DNA of 64,000 nt from Nephrocerus scutellatus. Lineage: Eukaryota > Arthropoda > Insecta > Diptera > Pipunculidae. The notes under the pieces are model-generated. The model had not been told where the DNA came from and did no database searches. It saw nothing but the letters and a program-made list of their open reading frames with translations. The stretch is taken from contig OX352765.1 in the NCBI GenBank assembly GCA_947095585.1, forward strand, positions 26,566,254 through 26,630,253, given 5' to 3'. Every line of letters begins with the position of its first letter. The first letter of the stretch is position 1. This document shows, piece after piece, positions 11,601 to 22,825 of the stretch. Made by a program: the position numbers and the translations under genes.

Positions 11601-13547
11601 AACTAATCTAAACAGAATGCTATAATAAAGAAATTAAGAGTCAAATCAACAACAAGCAACCGATAAGCGATAACTCTATACGCAACTCTAAGGCAAAGTC
11701 TTCTCAACATTCATCATGTTAGGCATACTGTTCCTCTCTTATTTTTTCCATTCTAATTTAAGATTTAATTAGTTTATTTGCTACCTTCTTGAATTCCTTT
11801 GATTAGACAAGTTGCTCTCTTATTTTCCCTTCCTTTCTTCCTTACTGACCTACATACTTACTTCAATTGGAGTCAACTGCAACTGAAACTACAAATTGCT
11901 TGGCAAGCAGTAACCAAAGCAACTTTCGAAACTACTCGTCGCTCGTGCGTATCGTAAGAAGCAACACTCACTAATTGCATTCAACATTTTTAATTATTGT
12001 TGCAATGAGATTTATCGAGTAACAAATTTTCTTCTCCTTATTTCTCACGTTATGAAGCATAAGTTGCAAAAATTGCAATTGCATGAACCTTAATTCCTTT
12101 AACTTTACACGTCTCAATTAAACTTAGAGCTGAAGCTGGAGTGGAAATAGAAATTGAAAGTCCAGAAAATATGAAAACAACATTTTGCTGATTTAATTTC
12201 TCCGGGTGTGCGTATTAAAATCTGAATGCAATAAATTCTTTCCAATTCGATGTTATGCAAGAGAGGCTTTACCTCCTATACTGATGGTGGGTGAATTGTT
12301 GCTGTTCAAGTTGTTGTTCAAGTTGAATAAACCTTTACTTAGGGTTGGTTATGTTAAGTTGGAAAGCCTTTTAAGTGGATTCTGAGTTACAGAAAAGAGA
12401 ATTAATGAGGAAAAAAGTTTAATTAAAGAACTTATTACATTTTTTAATCATTTGCTTTATATTCAACGAGTGAGCCTGCAGTTTGTTATACGAATAAAGA
12501 GGTCCCTAGTTTATGTTACTTAATTTAAAGTCAAACACTTTTAAAAGCCCTCGAAGCGTCCGTAATAAACATAAAAAGGAACCATACAACATTTCTTTCT
12601 TACCTACTCTATTTATCTCAGCGATCCCGAAAATAATGGATTCGACACTAATATCGATATCGACCCTGCCCTTAAAAAACCCCCCCAAAACCTACCAAAT
12701 TCCTTGAAACGTAATTACCAAAAAAAATCCATATTACACAACACCCCGTCGACCCACCCCTGTCTTACTTAAACTTATAATCTCAGTGACCCCGAAAACT
12801 ATACACAAAAGCTTTGTATAGTGTATCGCAGCCGCAGAAAATATGTTGTGAAATCTTCACCTATTTTGGACATTAAATCTTCATGCTACAGCTAACACAC
12901 CATTCAGGTTTTTGGCTGCTTCACAAACAATACTGTCAATTTCAAAACTCACTTTTAATTTGATTTACAGAATAAACGGCGTTTAAAAAAGTACTGCCAA
13001 CTTCCCATCCAGGAGAAATGTCAAAAACGCGATGACATTTCCGGTAATAGCTGCAGCACAGAAAAAATCACATCATTCATGCTAGTTGCAAAAACTCGCA
13101 TCCGGTGGACATCTGCTGCGAAATCTTTTCACACCATATTTAATTAAACCCATTATTTAATTTAAGCTGCATTTTATTGGTAATAGAAGAGGAATAGGAA
13201 TAATTTAACAATGATGCCATGCATTCAGAATAATTTTATTCCAAATTTTTGTGGGTATGAAATAATTCGTTCTGTTTTTAGTTAGAAACCTCCTTCCTCA
13301 TCACCAGAGTTGACTTTAATTATCACTTCACCTATAGTGTGATAATTAATTTTTGTTCCGTCGTTAATTTTTTTCCTATTTAGTGGGAATTTTAAAGATT
13401 TTAATTTTTAAAAGGAAAAAAAAAGAACTTTTTAATGAGAACAAAATTGTGTGATCTATTACCAAATTTAATTGAAGTGGCAAAGTATTGTTTGTCTCTG
13501 TCTTACTCCTACGCTGCATCATAGCGTAAAATTTCTAATCTAAAATC
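8644..13547. other. Long gene-free AT-rich stretch
   Basis: No supported gene or RNA. Points seen: a perfect 14-bp palindrome AATGACGCGTCATT at 8729-8742 with a direct half-repeat near 8652; a TTTTTATACCCTCCACC motif near 9585; and weak related direct repeats (TCAGYGAYCCCGAAAA) near 12620 and 12785. The 120-residue frame at 10381-10743 begins at TTG, has no recognisable domain and is probably chance. Confidence 0.5.
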
Positions 13548-13548
13548 A

Positions 13549-13987
13549 AACAAGTAAATGTAAAAAACATACGTAAGCTTACATAAAAAATGGAGGTGTG
13601 GGCACAACACGACTTTCTTTTACGGACGGGGCCGGAATTTTCAGTAACTATATATATTTTTTGCATTTTCTCATAGTAGTTTACTACTACGACTACCACT
13701 TCCGTTTGGCCGATTTCCGCCAAAATCAACTGGGCCCTCCCAATATATGTAAAAAGCTTAAATATGAATTTTCGTCTCAATCAATTCAGCCGTCTGGGCT
13801 GTAGAGTGGACACAGAGCCACAGACACACAGACAGAGATTTACAGAGGTACATCTGCAAAAATCCCGAGTTCGAAAATTTTCATGATTACTATACTTACT
13901 TTTACTACTAGTAAAAAAAAGTAAAAACAGTGCGTGCAACCTTTACGCGCGGTTTAAGTAAAACTTCTTGATGTTGTGGGGCAAAAA
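13549..13987 (+). repeat. Transposon-like fragment with ACAAGTAAATGTA end
   Basis: Starts with ACAAGTAAATGTA, also found at 14981 as the left end of element B. It contains a CAGCCGTCTGGGCTGTAGAG segment leading into an ACACAGACAGAGATT run, the kind of sequence found near the ends of widespread arthropod non-autonomous repeats. No coding sequence. Confidence 0.4.
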
Positions 13988-14300
13988 ACCCTCGAGAGAC
14001 CCATAAAAGACCCAAAAACCACAAAAAGAATCATTAAAAGACCCCTAAAGACCCCAAAAAGCCTCAAAGACACAAAAGACCCCCCACCGAAAGACGCTCA
14101 AAAGACCAGCAAAACCCCTTAAAAGATATTCAAAAGACTCTTCAAAAAACAAAAAATACCAGCAAAAGACCACAAAAACACCCTTAACACAAGCTTAAAA
14201 ACCCCCAAATACCCCTAAAACACCCTCGAAAGATTCAAAAAAGACCCCCAAAAGACCCACAAAAGACTCCTTAAAATCCCCCACAAGACCCTCAAAAGGC
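13988..14300 (+). repeat. Degenerate CAAAAGACCC short-motif array
   Basis: Roughly 9-11 bp degenerate units of the form (C)AAAAGACCC fill about 310 bp, strongly biased to A and C on this strand. The motif resembles the CTCAAGACC array in the 3.7-8.6 kb duplication, so the two may share an origin. Confidence 0.8.
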
Positions 14301-14302
14301 CA

Positions 14303-14700
14303 TACCGAATTTCATACAAATCGGTCGAGAAATGGCTTAGTTCCAAAAATTCCAGACCTTAATGACCATATCCCAGAATTTCCATAGAAACACGTCTTAT
14401 AGTCGCATATTAGTCCTACATAGCGAATTTCATACAAATCGGTAAAGAAATGTCTTAGTTCCCGAAATTCCAGTCCCTAATTACCGTATCCCAGAATTTC
14501 CATAGGACAGGTCTTATATTCGTATATTAGTCCTGCCTACCGAATAACATAGAAATCCTTTGGAGAAATGGCTTCGTTCCCGAAATTCCAGTCCCTAATG
14601 ACCGTATCGCAGAATTTTCATACGAACAAGTCTTATGGTCGCATTTTAGTCCTACATACCGAGTTTCATAGAAATCGCTTGAGAAATGACTTGGTTACAA
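14303..14700 (+). repeat. 118-bp tandem repeat, about 3.3 copies
   Basis: Monomers begin TAC/GCGAATTTCATACAAATCGG at 14303, 14421, 14538 and 14657, giving periods of 118, 117 and 119. Each contains GAGAAATGGCTTAGTTCC and CCAGAATTTCCATA. A single inverted monomer lies near 26827-26950. The array abuts the CAAAAGACCC array, so both may belong to one larger element. Confidence 0.9.
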
Positions 14701-14997
14701 GAATTTAAAAATGTAACACAAAATCGCAACACAAAATTATTTTTGATACCGTTCTGAATTTTCTCCTAACCGCCGATACGTCCGATGAACGGTGTGGAAA
14801 TATATAAAGGATATACATACGTAGGTACATTCATACTTTCATTTTAATTTATAGTCTTTTAAATACATTTAGTTTTTGTGTACTAAATGTCATGTTATAT
14901 GTTAAAATAAATTAGTACAAACCATTTGTTTTTTTTTTAAATTTTATTTCGGAAAATTTAAGATAAAATTTAATTTTTTAACAAGTAAATGTAAACA

Positions 14998-15403
14998 TCA
15001 TCATGGACATGATGAATGATGTCCATGATATGGCGAAGCAATACGATCAGCTTAAACACCGAGTTTTGACTGTTCCGTTCAAATGTTGTATCTGTGCTGT
15101 TGTATGGATGCAGCACTTGGAAGGTGACCATTACCGTCACAAAAAGATTACAAACGTTCGTAAATAGGTGCCTACAGAACAACTTAAGGGTTTTCTGGCC
15201 TAACCGTATCTCTAACGAACAAATTTACCAGAGAACGGGTCAGGAACCAATAAGCGCATGGCGCAGAACAGTTGAGGAGGAGTCACGGCAATTGGGGGCG
15301 TTGTAGAGAGCTGAAAATCATTGCCAGGAACCGCACGCGATGGCGCGTAGGCGTAGTAGATGCCCTAGGACCCAAAATGGGATATAGAACATAACTAACT
15401 AAC
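14998..15403 (+). mobile_element. RTE-type LINE 3' fragment with target-site duplication
   Basis: The sequence is bracketed by TAAATGTAAACA at 14986-14997 and 15404-15415, a perfect 12-bp target-site duplication. The frame from 15080 reads SVLLYGCSTWKVT, then LQTFVNRCL and WPNRISNEQIYQRTGQEPIS, as in the thumb/C-terminal part of RTE-type ORF2. It then jumps to AWRRTVEEESRQLG, so about 40 residues expected between are deleted near 15253. A one-base shift follows near 15300, and the next frame reads LKIIARNRTRWRVGVV to a stop. The tail is a TAAC microsatellite. Insertion is into element B. Confidence 0.85.
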
Positions 15404-15660
15404 TAAATGTAAACAAACTTAGTTTTTCGGGTACAAACTTTAATGTATACATCGACACACGCTAAACACAGTCCTATATTGTTTGGTAATAATAGCCAAA
15501 ATATCTGTTTTTGAGGTCAGGAGTTTTTTCACGCATCACACGCGCAACACGCGACTCGCGAGACGCGTCATATGCGAAACGTGACGGAATATAAAAATAT
15601 AAAAAATGCTTTTTGCGACAAACACTAACAAAATTTATAGCTCGCTTTCATCAGAGTTTT
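15404..15660 (+). repeat. Element B copy (split by the LINE; left end at 14981)
   Basis: After the LINE the sequence continues AACAAACTTAGTTTTTCGGG, then a conserved stretch (CCAAAATATCTGTTTTTGAG), then a CG-rich array of CACGCG(C/T)AACACGCG units (15530-15590) and CTAACAAAATTTATAGCTCG. The same blocks occur in reverse order and orientation at 17712-18060. With the left end ACAAGTAAATG at 14981-14991, the element was whole before the LINE inserted. Confidence 0.8.
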
Positions 15661-17711
15661 TAAGCCACTTTGTGTGTGAAAGACATAGCCAATTAGTATA
15701 TAGATACTTGTTAGGAGCTGCAGTGAAATAGGTAAAACGCAGCAAGATAGAAACGATTATATGAGAGAAGATGTAACATCAAAATTAATTGAATTGTTAA
15801 AATGAAAACGTGTTTAACAATTTTGAGTGTTACAGAGCAGAACAACTTTGTCGAATTACCGAAAAAACAGAACATTTTAATTTTAAAATAATGCCAAGAA
15901 TTGCATAACAAAAACTTTACTAACTGGCGACTGAAAGAACAGAGATAAACATTTATACATAGCAGTGTGTGCCATCGCAGGACTAAAACTGCATCAAGTC
16001 CATTGCAAAACAAGAGAACAAAAACGTATTCTACCACAGGAAACGAGAGATATACATACGCAAAAAAAAATGTGAATCCTTGAATAAATTAAAGGATATT
16101 TTCTCAACAAAATACAAAAAGTAAAAGAAAAAAGTAGAACAAACGGACACTCGACGAAGAATATTTATGTATGTGTTTCCCTTGGGTTCGGAATGAATTT
16201 ATTTTCCGTTTTCAAGTTGGAGTTTTTTTCTTTGTGTTATACCTTCGTTGTTTTTAATGCCCTACACAGCGCGTGTGGGTAGTAAAACGTTGTACAGATG
16301 CTCAAAACACCAGGAATGAAGCTGGTTTTTTTCTATAACAATGAGTCGCAAGTCTAATCAACACCGAAATGTGTGCCTGTCTTTTTTGTCTCATTGCATA
16401 TCCCTTTGAAATTTAAGCCATGAACATGTTACTCGGAAAGTTGTAAAAATCTCAATCCCATTTTTACGCCTTGTTAACTTTTTTATACAAAAGATCAACA
16501 ATCAAAAGTAAAATTTTGAGAATATCGAATATGTATGCATGAGATAATTACTTGATTTCTTGGGAAAAACACAAAATAAAATTTAATTAAATATCTGGTT
16601 ACTTCATGTGCAAGGGCTATAACTACCATCTCTATCTTTCTGCATATATTTTGCTATGAATTTGCAACATACGCGTTGATGAGATGACTGCCCGGGAGCA
16701 CATGAAAACACAAACCTCTGATGTGAAACAAAACACAGAGCAAGCAGATGATAAAACGACAACAACAACAATTAAATCAAATTAAATGAGGTGAAATGAA
16801 TTAAACTGTGTTGTTGAGAGCATTGCTGACTTCACATCTACCGATACATATTAATGAGATATGTACATATTTTGAAAGGTGTCATCAGTTGTTACGCTGA
16901 GCTCAAAGCTAAGGACTAAAGGACTCCCTCTGGGTTCACAGCTCGTTATCGTCGTTATAATGTTCTTGTCAAGTCGAGTACCAGATCTTTGCAAAGGAGG
17001 AACCTTTGGGTAAAAAACATAAAACAGGGCAACGTTGCGCTTGACTTAGCCGTCATTGTTTTCGTAGTAGTTGCAGTAGAAAGTTATGATTTTTAAATAA
17101 AAAATGCTTAAATGTAATTTACTTACTGCTTTTGTTTAAGTGCATTCATTTGTTGGGTTTAGTTTGGTTTACCTGTAAATAAATAGACAAATATTTTTGT
17201 GATTACTTAAATAAATATAAAATTTTAATTAAAAATGTACATTAATTAAAAATGCAATAAAATCCTCGACTACGACTACAATTATATGAATGTGACGAAA
17301 TGTATGGTTTAATAGCGTGACATTTTAAGGATAGAGATCGAATTTTGTCCACACATAACAAATAAATAACTAAAGAAATTCGAATTCAAAATACATAGAT
17401 TTGCAATTTAACACCTAGTGGTTTAAGAGTGATAACCACCACTTCCTATCCAGCTACATGTTAATGTTCGTGCTAAGCTCATAACATGGGGTTTAAGAGT
17501 GGTAACCTCTAGAAATTTAAATGTTACGAAACCTGTACTCAGGACCCTGCTTAAAGTGAGGTCTACACCGGGTGTAGAAAATTCATCTTCATATAACTCT
17601 TCTATAATTCTATAATCATTCTATTATTCTAAAACCATTCTACAATTAACTTATAATCGTCGTATAATGCTTAGATCTTACAGTCATCCTTTAATAATAA
17701 AAACTCTTTTT
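15661..17711. other. Gene-free spacer between inverted element B copies
   Basis: No gene, RNA or repeat family identified apart from short ACAACAACAACAA simple sequence near 16760 and a local pair of GTTTAAGAGTGRTAACC repeats near 17420 and 17490. The 108-residue minus-strand frame at 15711-16037 shows no domain. Confidence 0.5.
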
Positions 17712-18060
17712 AATCATCTTGACGCGTGTCACGTTTCGAGTGTGGCGCGTGTGATGGTTTAAAATCGAGCTATGTTCTCCTTTTTAAGGTCCTTTTTAAC
17801 CACCTTTCACATGGCCCAGAGGGCTAAAATTGAGCAGCTCAATGTCAGGATATCCCGCGTTTGACGCATATCGCGAGTCGCGGGTGGTACATGTGAAGCG
17901 TGGAAAAAAGGAAATACTTTGAAACATCCCCAACCTCAAAAACAGATATTTTGGCGATTATTACCAAATAATAAAGGACTGTATGACGTGTATACATAAA
18001 AGTTTGTACACGAAAAACGAAGTTTTTCTACATTTACTTGTTATTTATGCAGATTGTATC
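17712..18060 (-). repeat. Element B copy, inverted
   Basis: Reverse-complement relative of 14981-15660. It carries a CG-rich GACGCGTGTCACG-type array (17720-17750 and 17855-17900), CTCAAAAACAGATATTTTGG (17935-17954), AAAGGACTGTATG and the terminus ACATTTACTTGTT (18041-18053), the reverse of the ACAAGTAAATGT end. It has an extra internal segment compared with the other copy. Confidence 0.8.
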
Positions 18061-18390
18061 AGTTAAGGTGGTAAATACCTATCTATCTATACCGGTCTAT
18101 TTTTTTTTTACCGTAGCGTTTTAATGCGAAGAAATCTACTGTTGTCCCCACATCACTTCACACCATGTAACTCTTGAACGCTTTTAGCTACAAGGCCAAA
18201 GTTGGTGCTTTTTAAAAGAAAATGAAATCTTTAGGACCCAACAATGTACTTTTTTTAATTCTTAAAAACTTTATCGACATGAAGGTAGTCAAAGTATAAA
18301 AAAATGTATGTTCAAGCGCGATTATCTCGAAATCCTTGATTTTCTTTTTCATACGAGTATTTTAATATTTTAATAATATATTATCTGGGT

Positions 18391-18661
18391 AATTTTGAAG
18401 AAATGTATATGGGAGCCACTCGACCCTGGATACCGATCTTTTTTATAGAAAGTGTCGTGATCGGAGATACACATGTGTCTAAAGTTTTAATAAAAATCGT
18501 GTTAACTTTAAAGAAATTTATATTGGAGCACGTCGACACAGCGACCCGATCGCTATTAAATTTTAACCAGATTTTAGGAAGGGGATGGATCACAGTCAGT
18601 CACAAACAAACAAACAAACAAACACATCCGGACGCAAAGTTAATATAGAGAATTTAAAAAA
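18391..18661 (-). repeat. Element A copy, short, inverted
   Basis: Read on the minus strand it begins at the element's left end (AAATTCTCTATATTAACTTT, reverse of 18637-18656). It then has a GTTTGTTTGTTTGTTTG run, the ATCCACCCC-like entry and about 1.5 monomers with the CACATGTG core at 18468-18475. The right end is missing. Confidence 0.75.
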
Positions 18662-19690
18662 GCATCGTATAGTCAACAACAAAAATCCATGACAAAAGAA
18701 GACATCGCAAAACTTCAACGTTATACTCACTCTAAGCTCGAGTTTTAACTTCAAAAATAAGTTTTCCGGACAGAATTGTAATTTAATTCCTTTTCCTTCA
18801 TAAAGAGCCAATTTAGCGTTCTGCGCATTCAAAAAAAATCTTGAACTTGACATTTCTACTCAACTCAAAAACAGTCACAATCATAATGCAGTGCAAAAGG
18901 CTGCCTCCGCATAAACAATAATACATAATGCTCTGTGCTATGTTTTTGTAGAAAATACCAACAATAATCTTCCATTATTATGTGGAACGGGATAAGAAGG
19001 AATACTTAGCGCCGATTATCATCATTATTGCTTTTGTTACTCGTATCTCTGCTTCGTTAGTTGTTCAATGTTGAAAAGAGGAAACATAAAATTGCGTCAC
19101 CCTTGACAGGAAGTACGAATAATATAAAATCTGTTTATGCATATATAATAAATATGTAAATATCATATATATACATAGCAACAATTTACTGCAAGAGTGC
19201 ATTTACAACAAAACAATGTGTACGATCTATGGGAGAACTGATAAAATCGTGAAACAGCGCACAAAATACTAGGAAGTGTAGAAGGCGCCGTACGTTTGTT
19301 TGTATTTTCTGGTTCTTTTTTTATTGCTGGTTGCTGCTGGTTTTAGGATGAATAAATCTAAATGAAGAATTTTTCATTAAAAAAAATTCCACAAAGAAAA
19401 TTGGCAGAGAGATGAATGATGCGTGTTTCGTGATTCGTTTGAGCTTGTATCTGTTGTTTGAATTTCAAGTGAAAATAAAGTTACATTCTCTATACACATA
19501 TATTACGCATATGAAACTACGTACTTTTTAAGGCGTTTTAGTTAAATAAAAGCTTGAGGCAAGAGATTTTTGAATATAGAAATTCTAAAGAGTACATTAC
19601 CAACGTATGTCCCCCCCACTCTAAACAACTCAAAGCTATTTGATCGCTTTAACTTAAACTCGTCGATCAAACTTTTTTGGTATTATCGAA
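18662..19690. other. Gene-free AT-rich sequence
   Basis: No supported gene, RNA or known repeat. Only short simple-sequence runs are visible. Confidence 0.5.
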
Positions 19691-19692
19691 TA

Positions 19693-19771
19693 CAGTGGAT
19701 TCTCGCTTAAAACGCGAAAAAAGAGGACAAGTCTTTTCTCTTTTTTTAAAAAAGCGAGTTGTCCTCTTTTT
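19693..19771 (+). repeat. pogo/Tigger-like terminus with long hairpin
   Basis: CAGTGGATTCTCGC directly after TA resembles the CAGT-starting terminal inverted repeats of pogo/Tigger elements, which duplicate TA. Within it AAAAAGAGGACAA (19718-19730) pairs perfectly with TTGTCCTCTTTTT (19759-19771), a 13-bp stem with a 28-base loop. I could not find the matching opposite end nearby, so this may be a truncated MITE. Confidence 0.45.
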
Positions 19772-19955
19772 AGGTTTTTCTCAGTTTCTCAACTTTTCCT
19801 TTAAAATAACCACAATATTAATTTTATTCCGTACACGGAAATTAAAAAATTTACAGCAGAAGCATTTTAGTGTGAACACGGTCTTAGCAATTTCATTACA
19901 AAATGATATCTCTGAACACACTCACACTATTGATTCATGATTTCCCTAAGACACA

Positions 19956-20259
19956 TTAGCCGCGTTGGCTTGACCTGAATAGTACAACACCTCAGTTTAG
20001 TTAACTGAGCGGCTATTCACTTAAATTCAGCCATGAAGTGAAGAGACTGTTCAATTGGTATTCTTTACTTCAGATAAATGTCATTGTTACTCATCTGAAG
20101 TAACTACACGAGCAGTAAACCTCCTCGCTTACTTCAGTTGCGCAATTTCGCCCATTTTTTAACTGCAGTGAAGAGTTGTCAATCGAACAGTCTTTTTACT
20201 TCTGTTACTTCAGATACAGCTACTAATTCAGTTAATTAAGTCCAATCGAACGCGACTAT
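19956..20259. mobile_element. MITE-like element with ~18-bp inverted termini
   Basis: Left end TTAGCCGCGTTGGCTTGACC and right end CCAATCGAACGCGACTA are imperfect inverse repeats, about 300 bp apart. The interior is rich in short palindromic blocks built on CTTCAG, CTGAAG and ACTTCA. There is no open frame for a transposase, so it would be non-autonomous. A second copy starts 11 bp later. Confidence 0.7.
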
Positions 20260-20270
20260 TTTTGCAGATG

Positions 20271-20447
20271 TTAGCCGCGTTCGATTGGCCTGAAGAGTAC
20301 AACTCTTCACTTCAGTTAATTGAGTGACTCTTCACTTAAATTGAGCTACAGAAGTGAAAATATTGTTCGATTGGTATTCTTCACTTCAGATAAATGTCAA
20401 TGTTACTCATCTGAAGTAACTACACGAGCAGAGCACCTCTTCGATTA
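20271..20447. mobile_element. MITE-like element, truncated second copy
   Basis: Same left terminus (TTAGCCGCGTTCGATTGGCC) and the same order of internal blocks as 19956-20259, including CACTTCAGATAAATGTCA and CTGAAGTAACTACACGAGCA. It stops after GAGCAGAGCACCTCTTCG. It is therefore a head-to-tail second copy missing its right half. Confidence 0.75.
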
Positions 20448-20653
20448 CTAAGTAGATTGATGGATGTTAGGGGATTAATTGGTATCCTATATAAGGTAAT
20501 AAAAATACCTTTCATCTTATAAAAAAGTCGGTTCGACTAGATAGATGACTTTCTCATCAAAGTTCAGCAGGGGCCGTGTTTAAAAGTGGGCATGCCTAAA
20601 TATTGGTATCGAATGAAAGGTTAAAATTATATAATTGAGTAATATTTCGTTTC

Positions 20654-21190
20654 GGCCAGAAAATTCGGAATATTTGTGTAAAATTATCGTAAAAAATCCT
20701 TTAAAGTGGGGGTGGGGTGTAACTGTAAAACTTGGTGATAGCTTTTCATATTTTTCATCATATCTCCCAAGTTATGGGCTCAATTTTAATTCTGTTTGTG
20801 GTTTTTGAAAACTTAGGAGTCACTTTATTAATTAATTTGCACACTTTTTAAAGAATGTAGGTTTGAAAGGTGTAAAGGTTTTTTAAGTTGGAAAATGTTA
20901 TTTTCCCATAATTTTCTACAAAAAACCCGGCTAAGTGTGCAAATTGACCAATAAAATGACTCATAAGGTTTCAAAAACCACAAATAGAATTAAAATAAAG
21001 CTTATTACTTGGGAGATATGATGAAAAATGTGAAAAGCGATCACCAAGATCACTTGGGAGACATGATGAAAAATGTGAAAAGGGGTCACCAGATTGGAAA
21101 CGTTATAACTTGCAAAGTTTTAAAGTTAGACCCCCACTTTAAAGGATTGTTTGCGATAATTTTACATATATATTCCGAATTTTCTGGTCG
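20654..21190. mobile_element. Foldback element with long inverted arms
   Basis: The left arm (20654-20848) and right arm (20932-21190) are inverse copies. Paired blocks include GGCCAGAAAATTCGGAAT with ATTCCGAATTTTCTGGTC, CCTTTAAAGTGGGGGT with ACCCCCACTTTAAAGG, and ATATCTCCCAAGT with ACTTGGGAGATAT. The right arm is longer because of a local ~50-bp tandem duplication (ACTTGGGAGAYATGATGAAA at about 21006 and 21053). The central spacer has its own small GGAAAA/TTTTCC pairing. No transposase is present. Confidence 0.8.
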
Positions 21191-22825
21191 GTCACTTTCC
21201 GACGAAACACACTGTATATGTGTGGGCGATGGTCACCCTACCCTGAACCATATGCATTTAATTTAGAAGATAACAAACTTTTAGGCGGGATGTAAGCTGT
21301 TAAGACAACAAAACAAATTTCTTAAATTGTGGTGGGTAATTAGGGTGGGTTTTATCCACCATAGCATTGTTATCGTTTTATAATATTCTGCAACGTTTCA
21401 ACTTAGCGAGAGTTTACCTATCTATCCACTGTAGATAATTCATCAGGAGCAGGACTTGAAATAATAAAAATATCCGGTGCTTCCTATTCGATATTTACAT
21501 TACCACGATAGTAAATAAATGTTTGATACCAAGTATGCTTAACGTTAATTTCAAAGTGGCCCACCAACGATGTACGACTAAAGCAAATAATCAAAAATGC
21601 TGCCGATGCAGACAGATCTTTAAAGGAGATATGGAAGAAAATGGCGAAAGAATTTCAATAATTATTGTTATTTTTCGCCCTAAACAAAATAAACAAAGCC
21701 AATTTTATGTATCGTCGTATACTTTTGTTGTTGTGGTCTCGACATTCAAGTGATATGTGACCGGGGTTTTCTGGCTTCATAAAATCAGATAAAATTTAAT
21801 CACGAATCACGCAAAACTCTCCAGATCCCAAGATGAATATAGCAGCAAGCATGTTGATGATTATATTTGCTTCGTGATTTCCGAGTAAAATGCAAGTACA
21901 CATACAGATCTGCTTAGGCATGTCTGTTTATGATTAGGTCGTACATAATATGCAAATACCATTGGCGGCTTCTTTATGGTTGATTGCATGTGAAGTAGAC
22001 CGTACGGAGTAAGCTGAATAACAACAATTAGATTTTATTTCCCCACACGAACTGATTGATTGTTGTTGTAAAAACATCAAACACATAGCTGACCTAGAAA
22101 ATTCCCAAGGCCATACATTCGCCGCAAGTAAGTAAACTGCGGAGTAATTATTCGCATGTTTCACAGTGTTGATCTGATAATACTTTTTTGCATAATTGAT
22201 CGCGGCAGGTGGTCCACCCCTCCCTGAACTCAATAGTCTGGTATACCGATGAATTATAGAATCTGAATCGTGTGTGCTGGTGTACTTAGACCTAATACCA
22301 GTGTTTTGGTACCTCATACAAAAGCAAGTGGTCATTGGTATCTCAAACAGATACCAACAGAGTGTACACACTGTACAGATCCTGGAGTCGAGCAAATCAC
22401 ACGTGACAATATCTATAGAGACGACCAGTTGGACCAGTTTTTGGTCTAGAAGGTCGGTAATAATCTTACAAAATATGTACTTTGAAGTAAAACAAAAGGC
22501 TTGTCTCCTCTCTAATTTCTAATTCTTTAGTCTTTACAACTGCTGGTGTATGCTGACAACATCGGTATCATTTGTAGATACCAGTGATCTTTCACTAGTT
22601 CATTTCACAGCATTGAGGCGGCGAAAATTGTATTTTGTTGTTGGCTATTAACGATGGCAAGACAAATTACAGTCACCAACATGATACGTGATACAGTATA
22701 GAAATATTGTCACAATAGACATAAATGGTTAAAAAATAGGCAGAGCTTCACTATCGAGGTAGTGAGGAACTTTTTCTACCACGGCTCAGCTATAACAACT
22801 GATAACACGACACCAGTTCGTAAAT
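21191..22825. other. Gene-free sequence
   Basis: Nothing supported. The 153-residue minus-strand frame (21934-22395) starts at TTG, is Ser/Tyr/Cys-rich and has no recognisable domain or homology signature; I regard it as chance. Confidence 0.45.

Noticed and set aside
21934..22395. 153-residue minus-strand open frame
   Set aside because: Starts at TTG, no ATG near its start, no recognisable domain, low-complexity residue mix; frames this long are expected by chance in a window this size.
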